The notes below the pieces were generated by a model. That model had not been told where the DNA came from. It saw only the letters and a program-made list of their open reading frames with translations, and did not search any database. A DNA stretch of 35,764 bases, taken from assembly GCA_945862295.1 (NCBI GenBank), contig CAMAXT010000020.1, positions 1-35,764 of the forward strand, written 5' to 3'. This document shows, piece by piece, positions 16,904-26,565 of the stretch. This stretch comes from Pseudobacteriovorax antillogorgiicola (GTDB taxonomy: Bacteria; Bdellovibrionota_B; Oligoflexia; Oligoflexales; CAIYRB01). Both the position numbers and the translations under genes were made by a program. Positions within the stretch are counted from its first letter, which is position 1. Each line of letters begins with the position of its first letter.

Positions 16904-16904
16904 A

Positions 16905-18053
16905 TTAGTTTTTCCACGTTAAAGAAAACGAAGAGAGGCCGCCGTCATCGTTTGAGCTGAGGATTGCAATCTGTTGAGCAACTGCTCCCGCAGCTTCTTT
17001 GTAGGACTTGGCAGTGATCGAATCTGGATAATCCCGTACGTGCGGTTTGCCTTCGTCCCCACCTTTTGAAACCATCGGGTCGACTGGAATTCCAGCGAGA
17101 AGTGGCACACCGAATTCACGGACAAGACGCTCACCGCCACCTTGATTAAACAGGTAATGTTTTTTGTCGCAGCCGTCGCAGATAAAGTAGCTCATGGTTT
17201 CGATGACACCGAGAACCGGCACTTTCAATGTCTTAAACATCGAAATCGCTTTACGCACGTCCAAGAGGGAAACTTCCTGCGGCGTTGTAACGATCACTGC
17301 GCCTGTAATTGGAGCAGTTTGCGAGAGGGTTAACTGAATATCGCCTGTTCCTGGAGGGTAGTCGATAATTAAGTAATCGAGATCACCCCACGCTACTTGC
17401 GTTAGGAACTGTTTGATTAAGCCGGCTGCCATCGGTCCACGCAGGATCGCAGCCTTGTCGCCATCATTAAACATGCCGACCGAGATGAGCTTAATGCCGT
17501 CGCTTTCTGGTGGAACAATGATGTTACCTTCAGCAACAGAAGCCTTTGTATCGATCTTGATCATCTTTGGAATCGAAGGACCGTAAACGTCAGCGTCAAG
17601 TAAGCCGACTTTCGCTCCGGTTTGGCGAAGAGCAAAGGCTAAGTTGACCGCCGTCGTTGATTTACCAACGCCGCCTTTTCCTGAAGCGACCGCGATGATG
17701 TTTTTAACACCACGGAGTGCAGGTGCTCGGGTATCCGTATCGGGTTTAGTCGATCTTGTTGTCGCCGTCATCTCGATGACTGCTTTCTCAATGCCAGGAA
17801 TTTCAAGAAGAGCCTTTTCAGCTTTTTCTCTGAATGTTTCCTTAACCGGACAGGCCGGAGTCGTTAGGTTGATTTCAAGACTAACGCTAGTGCCCGTAAT
17901 CTCGATGTTTCTAACAAACCCAAGGGAAACGATGTCTTTATTTAGGTCAGGGTCAATGATGACAGAGAGCGCCGCATTAATCTGCTGCTCGCTGACGGCC
18001 ACACTCTTTGGCGCGCCCTTGAATTTTTCCATGACGGATTCGAAAATACTCAT
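16905..18053 (-). CDS. mrp: Mrp/NBP35-type Fe-S cluster carrier ATPase
   Basis: Cytoplasmic Fe-S cluster carrier ATPase (ApbC/Mrp), 382 residues. A DUF59/MIP18 domain at about 22-97 (INAALSVIIDPDLNKDIVSLG, TTPACPVKETF) leads into the deviant Walker A P-loop GKGGVGKST (125-133), VGLLDADVYGPSIP, IIDYPPGTGD (Walker B) and the cluster-binding CDGC (Cys292, Cys295). The order and length are those of full-length bacterial Mrp. It binds a [4Fe-4S] cluster as a dimer and hands it to apo-enzymes. Three nt separate it from the trxB stop; AGGA lies 8 nt before the ATG, inside trxB. Confidence 0.96.
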   Translation of the reverse strand: MSIFESVMEKFKGAPKSVAVSEQQINAALSVIIDPDLNKDIVSLGFVRNIEITGTSVSLEINLTTPACPVKETFREKAEKALLEIPGIEKAVIEMTATTRSTKPDTDTRAPALRGVKNIIAVASGKGGVGKSTTAVNLAFALRQTGAKVGLLDADVYGPSIPKMIKIDTKASVAEGNIIVPPESDGIKLISVGMFNDGDKAAILRGPMAAGLIKQFLTQVAWGDLDYLIIDYPPGTGDIQLTLSQTAPITGAVIVTTPQEVSLLDVRKAISMFKTLKVPVLGVIETMSYFICDGCDKKHYLFNQGGGERLVREFGVPLLAGIPVDPMVSKGGDEGKPHVRDYPDSITAKSYKEAAGAVAQQIAILSSNDDGGLSSFSLTWKN

Positions 18054-18056
18054 TCG

Positions 18057-18977
18057 TTAGTCCTGCTCTTGAGAGAAACGCAAAGCTTGAATTGCAGCTT
18101 GGCATCCCATGCCTGCGGCGGTGATTGCTTGTCTAAATTCAGAATCGGAGATGTCACCAGCGGAAAATACTCCAGGAGTTTTTGTTTCGCGGTGATGGGT
18201 CGTGATGATGTAACCGTTTTCGTCGGTGTCGACGAAGCCTTTAAAGAGGGATGAGTTTGGTGTGTGGCCAATTGCCATGAATAGACCGTCGAGTTTGATT
18301 TCTTCGATTTTCCCTGTTTCAACATGCTTAAGGATGACGCCAGTTAAACCAGTTGCGTCTGAAACAGGACGCTCTATGCCGTATGGAACCATGAATTTGA
18401 TCTTTGGATTTTTCTTGGCACGCTCAAGCATGATGCTCGAAGCTTTGAAGACGTCACGGCGATGGATAAGAAGGACTTCTGAGCACATTTTTGCGAGGTA
18501 TGTCGCTTCTTCCATTGCGGAGTCACCGCCACCGACGACAGCAACTTTTCTATTTTTGTAAAAGAAACCGTCACAGGTTGCGCAAGTAGAGAGGCCGCGG
18601 CCCATGAGAGTTGCTTCTTCTGGAAGACCTAGGGTCTTTGCAGTAGCACCTGTAGCAATGATGACAGTTTTTGATTTTATCTCGCGGTCACCTGCCCAGA
18701 GGCGGTGCGGGAGTGAGCTGAAATCAACGCGGGTGATTTCTTCGTAAATAATCTTTGCGCCGATTCGTTCTGCTTGCTCAGTCATATCAGCCATAAGCTT
18801 TGGCCCCATGATTGGTTCAGCAAAGCCTGGCCAGTTTTCGATTTCTGTTGTTGTAGTAAGCTGCCCACCGTGTTGCATACCGGCGTAAATTTCTACGTTC
18901 TTCATCCCACCGCGTGTGCAGTAAATCGCTGCCGTAAGTCCAGCAGGTCCTGTTCCAATAATAGTAACGTCATTCAT
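18057..18977 (-). CDS. trxB: Thioredoxin reductase
   Basis: Homodimeric NADPH-dependent flavoprotein that reduces thioredoxin, 306 residues. The FAD motif IIGTGPAGLTAAIY (6-19) is followed by redox-active CATC (Cys132, Cys135), the NADPH-binding VVGGGDSAMEEA (from 147), and a C-terminal FSAGDISDSEFRQAITAAGMGCQAA FAD segment. An upstream in-frame ATG at 19019 would add 14 residues, but the one at 18977 was chosen because the FAD motif then starts at residue 6 and GGAGAG stands about 6-8 nt before it. First gene of a minus-strand operon with mrp and DUF971. Pairing disulfide reduction with Fe-S delivery is a plausible functional link. Confidence 0.96.
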   Translation of the reverse strand: MNDVTIIGTGPAGLTAAIYCTRGGMKNVEIYAGMQHGGQLTTTTEIENWPGFAEPIMGPKLMADMTEQAERIGAKIIYEEITRVDFSSLPHRLWAGDREIKSKTVIIATGATAKTLGLPEEATLMGRGLSTCATCDGFFYKNRKVAVVGGGDSAMEEATYLAKMCSEVLLIHRRDVFKASSIMLERAKKNPKIKFMVPYGIERPVSDATGLTGVILKHVETGKIEEIKLDGLFMAIGHTPNSSLFKGFVDTDENGYIITTHHRETKTPGVFSAGDISDSEFRQAITAAGMGCQAAIQALRFSQEQD

Positions 18978-19216
18978 ATCCGGCTCTCCGTTCAGTGGCT
19001 CATATGTATTCGTGTACAAAAAATAGATAGTGGGACCGACACCATAACAGGAACATGAGGCTTGAGCACTAGAATCCTTGGTAGTTATTTTTGTATGAAA
19101 TCAAGGCCTTACCCAGCGCATTTTCCGCTTTAGCAGCACAACTCTATCCGTGCTAAATTAAGCATCGTATAAAACACTAATATTTCAGAGAGTTTAAGAA
19201 AAATGGAGATGCGCTC
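18978..19216. promoter_or_regulatory. Divergent spacer between trxB and dacB
   Basis: 239 bp without a gene; it must hold both promoters. On the dacB side a TATAAA (19168-19173) is a possible -10 but lacks a good -35. Just upstream is an inverted repeat TTTAGCA (19129-19135) / TGCTAAA (19151-19157), a possible operator. The dacB ribosome-binding site GGAG is at 19205-19208, 8 nt before its ATG. No clear trxB promoter was found. Confidence 0.35.
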
Positions 19217-20686
19217 ATGCGTACTTTTATCTGCTCCTTGCTATGTGCGTTCAGTCAAATTGCAGTATCAGCAACTGCCAGTCCTTCCGATGTGCTTGAT
19301 AAGCTTTTAACCGACAAAGACCTCGGCGTCTCGCAGTCGGTGCATATTGTTCGGCTTAGTGACGGCAAGACTCTTTACGATAGAAACGCAGATCTAACTT
19401 TGGTCCCGGCATCTGTGACAAAAGTGCTGACGTCTGCGACTGCTCTCACGCGCTTCACACCTGTTCATACCTTTAAGACGCGCTTTTACGTCGGATCGCG
19501 CCAGGGAGAAGTCATCACTGGTGATCTCTATGTCAGAGGGGACGGCGATCCCTACCTGGTCTCTGAGCAGCTCTGGCAAGTCGCTGCTGATATCAAGCAT
19601 CTTGGAATTTCTGAGATCAAGGGTGGGATCATTATCGATAACTCGCTATTTGACGGTCCTGCGCGTAACGATACCCGCAAAGGAAGTACTAAAAACAGCG
19701 TGCACGCCTATGATGCGCCGGTGTCAGCGTTCGGATTGAATTTCAATACCTATGCAGTGGCAATCGCACCGGGAGAAAAAGCCGGAGCGCCTGCATTCGT
19801 AAATCTTGATCCCTATCCGCTTTCAAATGTTCAATTGGTCAATCAAGTCAAAACATCATCCTCGGCGGGAAAAGATTTAGCAGTTAACCGCATCACTTGG
19901 AAAAACGGCGACAAGATCACAGTTACCGGGACTATCGGTGTGAATGAGCCAATGGCTAAGGTCTACCGCTCTGTAGGCGACAACACTGTAGCGTCCGGTA
20001 TTCTCTTGAAGTCCTTTCTAAATGCTGCGGGCGTGACGGTTAAAGGTAGTGTCTCAGAGGGTCGTGTTCCTAATTCAGCCAAAGAGATCATTGTTCTTAA
20101 TAGCTACGAGATGCGCAAAATTGTTTCAGGTCTGAACACATTTTCAAACAACTTCATTGCTGATGTTCTAATCAAAAGGCTTGGCGCTGCGTTCCCAAGA
20201 ACTGGTGAACCAGACGCTCCTGGACAAGGAACCTACGAAAATGGTGTGGAGGTTATTAAGAAGTTTCTACGTGAAGACGTAGGGATAAAAACGGCCTATA
20301 CACTCAATGACGGTTCTGGGCTCAGTGAATCAAACAAACTTTCATCACGTCAGATCACGCAAGTTTTGGCCTATATGGAAAAGCGTATGGAAGTCTTTCC
20401 GGAGTTCTTTTCAAGTCTCCCGGCAACGGGTTGGGACGGAACGATGAAAAAAAGGTTTGTAAAGGGCGATGCCCTAGACATGCGCGGCTTGTTTAGAGCC
20501 AAGACTGGCACCCTATCGCAACCTGTTGCAGTTGCCGGCTTGGCAGGATACTTTCGTCATCCACAGCATGGACTTGTTGCATTCTCAATTATTGAGAACG
20601 GCAACCTTGGAAAGAAGCAACCTTCGATCGGTACGCTGCGTGAACGCCAAGATTTAGTGCTGGCAAATTTAATGACCGAACTTTGA
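19217..20686 (+). CDS. dacB: D-alanyl-D-alanine carboxypeptidase/endopeptidase (PBP4, peptidase S13)
   Basis: Periplasmic low-molecular-mass penicillin-binding protein that trims and opens peptidoglycan cross-links, 489 residues, the usual length for PBP4. A signal peptide runs to about residue 22 (IAVSATA). The three serine-peptidase motifs are present: SVTK with nucleophile Ser66 and Lys69, SNN (310-312) and KTG (429-431). The large insert between the first two motifs ([14 protein letters not shown]...[12 protein letters not shown]) is typical of S13. It has its own ribosome-binding site and is followed 40 bp later by maeB in the same direction; no functional link to maeB is obvious. Confidence 0.95.
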   Translation: MRTFICSLLCAFSQIAVSATASPSDVLDKLLTDKDLGVSQSVHIVRLSDGKTLYDRNADLTLVPASVTKVLTSATALTRFTPVHTFKTRFYVGSRQGEVITGDLYVRGDGDPYLVSEQLWQVAADIKHLGISEIKGGIIIDNSLFDGPARNDTRKGSTKNSVHAYDAPVSAFGLNFNTYAVAIAPGEKAGAPAFVNLDPYPLSNVQLVNQVKTSSSAGKDLAVNRITWKNGDKITVTGTIGVNEPMAKVYRSVGDNTVASGILLKSFLNAAGVTVKGSVSEGRVPNSAKEIIVLNSYEMRKIVSGLNTFSNNFIADVLIKRLGAAFPRTGEPDAPGQGTYENGVEVIKKFLREDVGIKTAYTLNDGSGLSESNKLSSRQITQVLAYMEKRMEVFPEFFSSLPATGWDGTMKKRFVKGDALDMRGLFRAKTGTLSQPVAVAGLAGYFRHPQHGLVAFSIIENGNLGKKQPSIGTLRERQDLVLANLMTEL

Positions 20687-20726
20687 TCTAAGCTTTAGTT
20701 CTATTGAGCTAATAACAAGGAACCAT

Positions 20727-23018
20727 ATGTCAGACGATACCAAGAAAGCAGATATCTACGCCGAAGCTTTGAAATATCACGAGGCTTATCCTGCGGGCAA
20801 GATCTTCACCGGCTTAGCAAAATCTGTCGAAAGCCAGCACGACTTATCTGTCGCATACTCACCAGGCGTAGCCGCCCCGTGTCTTGAGATCGAAAAAGAT
20901 AAAGATCTTTCTTTTCGCTATACCGGACGAGGTAACTTAGTTGGAGTGATAACTAACGGTACAGCGGTACTTGGTCTTGGAAACATCGGACCAGAAGCAG
21001 CGAAGCCGGTGATGGAAGGCAAAGCGATGCTCTTCAAAAAATTCGCTGACATCGATGTTTTTGACATTGAACTCAACTGCGATGATCCAGATGCATTTTG
21101 CGCAGCGGTTAAAGCACTAGAGCCAACTTTTGGTGCCATTAACCTCGAAGACATCAAAGCGCCAGAGTGCTTCTACATTGAGCAAAAACTTAGAGCCGAA
21201 ATGTCGATCCCGGTGTTTCACGATGATCAGCATGGAACAGCGATCATCGCCGGCGCGGCTTTTTTGAATGCTCTGGAAGTTGCAAAAAAAGATATTACAA
21301 AAGTTCGCGTAGTATTTTCCGGAGGTGGAGCCGCAGCGATTGCTTGTGCCTCACTTTTCCTCTCACTCGGAGTGAAAAAAGAAAAACTCTACCTTTGCGA
21401 CAGTAAAGGCGTGGTTCATACCGGTCGAACAGATCTCAACGAGTTTAAGACTAAATTTGCAAATAAAACGGATGCGCGAACGATGATGGATGCGCTTAAT
21501 GGTGCTGATGCGTTTGTTGGTGTGTCTGTGGCTAATGTACTAACCCCTGACATGATCATGGGTATGAATGCGAATCCAATTATTTTTGCACTGGCAAATC
21601 CAGATCCCGAAATCCATCCAGACCTGGCTCGAAAGGCGCGACCCGACGCAATCATCGCTACCGGAAGGTCGGATTTTCCCAATCAAGTGAATAACGTTTT
21701 GGGTTTCCCATTTATTTTCCGCGGTGCCCTCGATGTGCGAGCGACCACTATCAACGAAGAGATGAAGCTTGCTGCCGTAAGGGCAATCGCAGCTCTAGCA
21801 AAAGAAAATGTCCCAGACGTTGTAATGCGTGCTTATCAAGATGCAGAAGTTTATCAGTTTGGTCGTGATTATTTAATTCCTAAGCCAGTCGATCCACGTG
21901 TCTTGTTTCACGTCGCTCCAGCAGTTGCTAAGGCGGCGATGGACTCTGGTGTTGCCAGACGCAAAGTTGATATTGAGCAATACACCCAGCAGATCGAACG
22001 TATACTTGGACCGACGCAGAGCTTGGTGCGGTCTTTGGTTCGCGATATTAAAACAAAATGCCGCGAGAAGCAGGTTAGACCTCATATCGTCATCCCACAC
22101 GCTTACGACCGTCGTATATTGCGGGCCGCAGCCCAGGTCGCAGCGGAAACAGATGTTAGAATCACTCTCCTCGGTTCGCAAAAGCGCGTTCTAGATAAGG
22201 CGCAACAGTTCGGTATTACCAACTTTGAAAACCTTGTTGAAGTCATGAATCCGTTTAAATCAGATCTCATGGACCGTTTTTCCGAAGAACTGTTTCAGAA
22301 AAGGCGCTTGCGCGGCGTTACCAAAACTTCTGCTGCTCAGCTGTTAAATAATTTTAACTATTTTGCTGCGATGCTGTTAGAAACAGGAATGGCCGACGCG
22401 ATGGTATCTGGTGTTGTTGAGCCATACGGCTCTTCAATCAAGCCAGTGCTAGAGATCATTGGCTCGAAAGCTGGTGAGACGCTTGCCGGTATTTACATGG
22501 TCATGCACAAGAGGCGTCAATATTTTTTCGCAGACTGCACGATCAATGTGAATCCTGATGCGGAAGCTCTTGCTGAAATTGCGATTACGACTGCTGCTGT
22601 AGCAGAGAAATACAGTGACGAGAAACCGCGTATCGCTATGCTGAGCTTTGCAAGCTTCGGCTCGAACCGCCATCCAGAGAGTACGAAAGTTGCAAAGGCA
22701 GTCGAGATCATTAGAGAGCGCAGACCAGATCTGGAAGTTGACGGTGAAATGCAGGCAGATGTTGCGTTAAATGAAGAGCTGAGAATGCGCGAATTCCCAT
22801 TCTGTACTCTTACGGGTAACCCAAATGTACTCGTTTTCCCAGACCTCTCTGCTTCAAATATCGCATATAAACTTTTAGCAAATGTGGCAGATGCACAGTT
22901 GATTGGGCCAATCCTTGTTGGCCTAAAAAAACCGGCGAATGTTCTGCAGATAAGTGCGACGACAGATGAAGTATCAAACATGATCTATCTAACAGCGCAT
23001 CAAGTAGTGACAGCGTGA
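20727..23018 (+). CDS. maeB: NADP-dependent malic enzyme with phosphotransacetylase domain
   Basis: Large bifunctional-type malic enzyme, 763 residues, matching E. coli MaeB. It oxidatively decarboxylates malate to pyruvate, making NADPH. The malic domain (about 1-410) has [46 protein letters not shown] and the nucleotide-binding [13 protein letters not shown], then [10 protein letters not shown]. The C-terminal phosphotransacetylase-like domain (about 430-763) includes [23 protein letters not shown] and [14 protein letters not shown]; in MaeB proteins it is usually regulatory rather than catalytic. AAGGA at 20717-20721 lies 5 nt before the ATG. The gene ends at a strong terminator. Confidence 0.96.
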   Translation: MSDDTKKADIYAEALKYHEAYPAGKIFTGLAKSVESQHDLSVAYSPGVAAPCLEIEKDKDLSFRYTGRGNLVGVITNGTAVLGLGNIGPEAAKPVMEGKAMLFKKFADIDVFDIELNCDDPDAFCAAVKALEPTFGAINLEDIKAPECFYIEQKLRAEMSIPVFHDDQHGTAIIAGAAFLNALEVAKKDITKVRVVFSGGGAAAIACASLFLSLGVKKEKLYLCDSKGVVHTGRTDLNEFKTKFANKTDARTMMDALNGADAFVGVSVANVLTPDMIMGMNANPIIFALANPDPEIHPDLARKARPDAIIATGRSDFPNQVNNVLGFPFIFRGALDVRATTINEEMKLAAVRAIAALAKENVPDVVMRAYQDAEVYQFGRDYLIPKPVDPRVLFHVAPAVAKAAMDSGVARRKVDIEQYTQQIERILGPTQSLVRSLVRDIKTKCREKQVRPHIVIPHAYDRRILRAAAQVAAETDVRITLLGSQKRVLDKAQQFGITNFENLVEVMNPFKSDLMDRFSEELFQKRRLRGVTKTSAAQLLNNFNYFAAMLLETGMADAMVSGVVEPYGSSIKPVLEIIGSKAGETLAGIYMVMHKRRQYFFADCTINVNPDAEALAEIAITTAAVAEKYSDEKPRIAMLSFASFGSNRHPESTKVAKAVEIIRERRPDLEVDGEMQADVALNEELRMREFPFCTLTGNPNVLVFPDLSASNIAYKLLANVADAQLIGPILVGLKKPANVLQISATTDEVSNMIYLTAHQVVTA

Positions 23019-23030
23019 ATTAGTCTAAAA

Positions 23031-23066
23031 AAAGCCCTCCGCGAATCAACTCGCGGAGGACTTTTT
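23031..23066. terminator. Bidirectional rho-independent terminator
   Basis: Perfect 9-bp stem CCTCCGCGA (23036-23044) / TCGCGGAGG (23051-23059), loop ATCAAC, preceded by an A-run (23027-23033) and followed by CTTTTT. It serves maeB on the plus strand and the convergent metalloprotease gene on the minus strand. Confidence 0.9.
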
Positions 23067-23076
23067 GTGTGAAAAA

Positions 23077-24603
23077 TTATTTACCGTTGATTTGCTTATA
23101 TGCCTGCGAGTAGCTGACTTTTAGCATTGAGATCAGAGCGGCTTGCGTTGTTCCAGTGAAATTACCGTTAACAAGTTGGATCGAACTTAAAAGATTAGTG
23201 ATCAATGAAGCGTTGGTGGTTGACTGGTTAATTAAGCCAAGAAGCGCTGAGAAATCTGGCAGACCGGCTGGAAGTGCTGGGACCGTAGGATTAGGTTGTT
23301 GTGGACTAACGCCGGAGATGCCGTTTAAGATTGCTTGGAGACCACCAACCGCTGCTGGACCGCCAACACCTAGGCCAGCAAGAGCTGCGATATTTGCAAA
23401 AGTAGCCACTGTAGGATTCGAAAGAATGCCACCAGCGAGAGATGTAATGTTACCGACCGCGCCTGCTGCACCAGTAGGTTTTTGGTTCGCCCCTGCTTGG
23501 GCTGCAAGGCCGACTGCTGCCAAGATTTTATCAAACTGTGGAAGATTGGTATTGCCTGCGCCTGCTGGAATGACAGCGATTGCTTGCGCAAGAAGTGTGT
23601 TGATATCTAATGGACCGACTTGAGTGATGCCTGGGATCAATTGGCCAAGGTTACCAATTTGGTTTAGACCAGGAAGATTTGCGAGGCCGTTCGGCAGATT
23701 AGCGATTCCGGGAATGACCGGAGCTGGAGACTGCGGATTAGTTGTCGCCGAATTCGCTGGTGTTGGATTTGCAGTGCCGGCGACGGCAGTACCGTCACCA
23801 AGAACGCTTTTTAAGATAGCTGGCGCGTCTTGAATGGCAGTACCTCTAGCGACGCGGCTGACTGTGAAGCCAGTGATTTCATTTGTTGATGAAGCAAACA
23901 TCAAATCTTTGCGGCTTTCGACGTGGTCTAGACCAAATGAATGACCAGCTTCGTGCGAAATAGTTTCAGCGATGATCGTGTTGCTGTTAGTGCCTTTTGT
24001 AAATGCGAAGCCGATATCGTTGCGGTTTGAGTTGCCTTGATCAAATGGAGCAACACCCAGGACGCCGCCACCGCCAACGCAACCGAGGTCGCTGTAGGAG
24101 CCGCCAACGTGAATTGTTGTGAAATCGCCAGTGGCTGGGCGTTCTCCGGTAACTTTTAGAAGTGCACCGACATTATTGTAGTGAGCTTGTACTGAGTCTA
24201 GGATCGTCTGTTTATCGGCCGGACTTAACTGCGGTGCTGCAATGACAGAACTTTGTTTGCATGGAATGAAGGACTGGGTTTTGCTAAAACCTTTGATAAC
24301 GGTGGCGCCGTCAAAGTTAACAAAAAGAATTTGCTCTGCGCCGGCCAAGCTAAAGTCTTTTTTGTCAGCATTGCCAACGGTCTCTGCAAAGAGAGTATCG
24401 TAATACTCTTGTGGTGGAACAACCACGTGGTCATACTCTACGTCTTCAGTTGATTCTTCTTCAGGAGCAGTTGCGTCGCCACTAGGTTTCTTTTTCTCTA
24501 CGCCTTTTACTTCTGGGCTTGAACCGCAAGAGCTTACGATGAAGCTAAGGGTAAGCACTGAAGCTGTCTGAGCGAAGGAACCGTATTTTTTAAAACCCAG
24601 CAT
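23077..24603 (-). CDS. Metzincin (matrixin-like) metalloprotease lipoprotein
   Basis: Predicted surface or periplasmic lipoprotein protease, 508 residues. The signal peptide ends in lipobox IVSSC with Cys26. A charged spacer follows (KKKPSGDATAPEEE). The catalytic domain at about 90-245 has the zinc motif HEAGHSFGLDH (217-227), exactly HExxHxxGxxH, with Met235 in DLMFAS as Met-turn candidate. The C-terminal half (about 270-490) is low-complexity, rich in Pro, Asn, Gly and Ala with many LPGLxxLxxLIPG-like segments and no recognised domain; it may be a stalk or wall-associated region. AGGAGA lies just before the ATG. It is a single-gene unit with a shared terminator. The substrate is unknown. 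Confidence 0.88.
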   Translation of the reverse strand: MLGFKKYGSFAQTASVLTLSFIVSSCGSSPEVKGVEKKKPSGDATAPEEESTEDVEYDHVVVPPQEYYDTLFAETVGNADKKDFSLAGAEQILFVNFDGATVIKGFSKTQSFIPCKQSSVIAAPQLSPADKQTILDSVQAHYNNVGALLKVTGERPATGDFTTIHVGGSYSDLGCVGGGGVLGVAPFDQGNSNRNDIGFAFTKGTNSNTIIAETISHEAGHSFGLDHVESRKDLMFASSTNEITGFTVSRVARGTAIQDAPAILKSVLGDGTAVAGTANPTPANSATTNPQSPAPVIPGIANLPNGLANLPGLNQIGNLGQLIPGITQVGPLDINTLLAQAIAVIPAGAGNTNLPQFDKILAAVGLAAQAGANQKPTGAAGAVGNITSLAGGILSNPTVATFANIAALAGLGVGGPAAVGGLQAILNGISGVSPQQPNPTVPALPAGLPDFSALLGLINQSTTNASLITNLLSSIQLVNGNFTGTTQAALISMLKVSYSQAYKQINGK

Positions 24604-24801
24604 GTATTGTCTCCTCTAGTTTCCAACCCTGATAAATCAACCAAGGGGGTGCTCGGGGATTTCTCTAGTTCCCTTGAGATATCCCGATAACTTGCTGTTA
24701 TATATGCGATATAAATCCCCTATTTTCAATTTTGCTAAAAGAAATAGACTGGTCGTGGATGAATTTCCGGACCCAAAAACGAGCGCTATCGAAACGAAAT
24801 A
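24604..24801. promoter_or_regulatory. Divergent spacer, metalloprotease / FAD dehydrogenase
   Basis: 198 bp, AT-rich around 24690-24760. On the minus strand a TTGAAA is followed 19 nt later by TATATA, a weak promoter candidate for the protease gene. No clear plus-strand promoter or structured RNA was seen. Confidence 0.25.
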
Positions 24802-26211
24802 TTGGACAAATACGTGACGCAAAATCATATCGCCTTCTTTCAATCGGTTGTCGGATCTACTTATGTTCTAACGAGCGCATCAGATCTTGAGAGCTATGGG
24901 CGTGATTGGACAAAGGTTTATAAACCAGACCCGATGGCTATCGTCCTTCCCGCTTCAACCGACCAAGTGTCGAAGATTGCGCGCTACTGCAGTGAGAATC
25001 AATTATCTCTAGTCCCTAGCGGTGGACGTACCGGTCTAGCTGGCGGTTCGGTTGCGACAAATAAAGAAGTTGTGATTAGCCTTAACCGCATGAGTAAAAT
25101 TGAAAAAATTGATTGTATCGGCATGACAGTTGCCTGCGAAGCGGGAGTGACGCTGCAGCAGTTGCAAGAAGCTGCGGCAGACAATGATGTTTACTTTGCT
25201 CTCGATCTGGCGGCAAAGGGAAGCTGCCATATCGGTGGAAACATCGCAACTAATGCTGGCGGTGTTAAGTTTGTGCGGTACGGTGGTATGCGCGAACTTG
25301 TTCTTGGACTCGAGGTGGTGTTGCCGAGCGGTGAAGTTTTAAATATGAACCACTCGCTGCGAAAAAATAATACCGGCTACGATCTAAAGCATTTGTTTAT
25401 TGGCTCAGAAGGAACTCTCGGCATCATCACACGTGCGACGATGAAGTTAAATTCAAAACCTGGAAATCTTGTTGTGTCACTTATGGCCACGTCATTCTTT
25501 GCAGAGGTTCCAAAGATTTTGGAGCGTTGCAATATGATGCGAGCACCTATCACTGCCTTTGAATTTTTCACCGACATCGCGCACAATGTTGTTTTAGACA
25601 ACAACCCTAATTTAAAAACACCGTTTGCTGAGAAGCATGCATGTTATGTTTTACTTGAGATTGATGCAGGTAAAGGCGGTGATGACGTCATTGAGCCGAT
25701 TTTAGAGTCGCTTTTTAATGACGGCCTGATCAATGATGCGGTAGTTGCTGGGACAGCCGCTCAAATGACTGAGTTCTGGTCACACCGTGAGAACATCTCA
25801 GAATCGATTGCCGCCGCCGGCTTTGCTCATAAAAACGATATTTCAATCCCGATTGACCAATTGGGTGCTTTCATTGCTGGACTAAATGCGCTCATTGCAA
25901 AAGAAGCCTCGGATCTCATTTGTATTGTGTTTGGACACATTGCCGATGGCAACTTGCACCTTAACTATTTGGCACCTAAAGGCACAGAGCTCAGTCTGTT
26001 CAAAGATTCCGTAAAAGTTTTGGAGAAGAAGGTTTTTGATCTGATAAAAGCTCATGAAGGCAGTATCAGTGCTGAGCACGGCATCGGCCTTCTTAAAAAG
26101 AAAGATCTACCCTATTCGCGCACTGCAAGTGAGATTGAAATCATGCGCGGTATCAAAAAGATTTTTGATCCCCAAAATATTATGAACCCAGGAAAGATCT
26201 TCGATTGTTGA
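24802..26211 (+). CDS. FAD-linked 2-hydroxyacid dehydrogenase (GlcD / D-2-hydroxyglutarate type)
   Basis: Flavoprotein oxidising a D-2-hydroxyacid such as glycolate, D-lactate or D-2-hydroxyglutarate, 469 residues. The FAD-binding PCMH domain (about 45-220) has VLPASTDQVSKIARYC, PSGGRTGLAGGSV, HIGGNIATNAGGVKFVRYGGMRELVLGLEVVLPSGEV and GSEGTLGIITRATMKL. The C-terminal cap carries the metal-site signature HIADGNLHLN and SAEHGIGLLKK, ending in DPQNIMNPGKIF. No Fe-S domain is fused, unlike the long YdiJ-type enzymes. The start is uncertain: TTG at 24802, or GTG at 24814, which gives MTQNHIAFF; neither has a strong ribosome-binding site. The substrate cannot be chosen from sequence. Confidence 0.9.
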   Translation: MDKYVTQNHIAFFQSVVGSTYVLTSASDLESYGRDWTKVYKPDPMAIVLPASTDQVSKIARYCSENQLSLVPSGGRTGLAGGSVATNKEVVISLNRMSKIEKIDCIGMTVACEAGVTLQQLQEAAADNDVYFALDLAAKGSCHIGGNIATNAGGVKFVRYGGMRELVLGLEVVLPSGEVLNMNHSLRKNNTGYDLKHLFIGSEGTLGIITRATMKLNSKPGNLVVSLMATSFFAEVPKILERCNMMRAPITAFEFFTDIAHNVVLDNNPNLKTPFAEKHACYVLLEIDAGKGGDDVIEPILESLFNDGLINDAVVAGTAAQMTEFWSHRENISESIAAAGFAHKNDISIPIDQLGAFIAGLNALIAKEASDLICIVFGHIADGNLHLNYLAPKGTELSLFKDSVKVLEKKVFDLIKAHEGSISAEHGIGLLKKKDLPYSRTASEIEIMRGIKKIFDPQNIMNPGKIFDC

Positions 26212-26292
26212 ATAAGTTCCTTGGTTGACGTGGGGTTCGCTGACGAATCGACAAATTCTAAGTTTCATGAGAATTGCATAATCAGAAAAATA

Positions 26293-26320
26293 TTGTTTTC
26301 TGAGCCGCAAGACTTATAAA
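26293..26320 (+). promoter_or_regulatory. Candidate promoter for a small RNA
   Basis: TTGTTT (26293-26298), 16-nt spacer, TATAAA (26315-26320), giving a start near 26327. A second -10-like TATAGT at 26335-26340 would start near 26347. No protein-coding start follows before the terminator at 26399-26429. Confidence 0.35.
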
Positions 26321-26326
26321 TTTGCC

Positions 26327-26430
26327 ACCATCGCTATAGTAAAACGGAATCAGTGTCGTCCTCCTTAATCGGTGATTTGTGTCCCATCCCGTTGTTGAAA
26401 AGGCGCCTGTTTCGGGCGCCTTTGTTTTTA
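26327..26430 (+). ncRNA. Candidate small RNA with exposed CCTCCTTA
   Basis: About 85-105 nt between a plausible promoter and a strong intrinsic terminator, with no credible reading frame. A foldable element lies inside: AACGG (26343-26347) pairs with CCGTT (26389-26393), and AATCA (26348-26352) with TGATT (26373-26377), leaving a 20-nt loop with CCTCCTTA (26360-26367). That octamer equals the anti-Shine-Dalgarno end of 16S rRNA, so the loop could pair with ribosome-binding sites. The segment could instead be just the 3' untranslated region of the upstream dehydrogenase gene. Confidence 0.35.
26399..26429 (+). terminator. Rho-independent terminator
   Basis: 9-bp stem AAAGGCGCC (26399-26407) / GGCGCCTTT (26415-26423), loop TGTTTCG, then GTTTTT. 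It lies 188 bp after the dehydrogenase stop, far for that gene alone, and insulates the AsmA/YdbH-like operon downstream. Confidence 0.85.
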
Positions 26431-26565
26431 TCCACCCATTATTAACATTTTGCCGGCAAATTTTTCCATTTCGGCTGTTTCGCATTTGTAGAAAAAAGAG
26501 GATATTTTGTTATCGTTTCTGTGGGTTTCGGGTTGCGGTAAAGGAGTCGGCAAAAATCGCCCAGA

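Noticed and set aside
17644-18060. 138-codon plus-strand frame antisense to mrp
   Set aside because: Complement of conserved Mrp motifs; no independent support.
22517-22981. 154-codon minus-strand frame antisense to maeB
   Set aside because: Complement of the phosphotransacetylase domain; no motif or start signal.
23156-23623. 155-codon plus-strand frame inside the metalloprotease gene
   Set aside because: Shadow of the low-complexity tail on the opposite strand, giving a biased Pro/Ala/Gly product with no family or ribosome-binding site.
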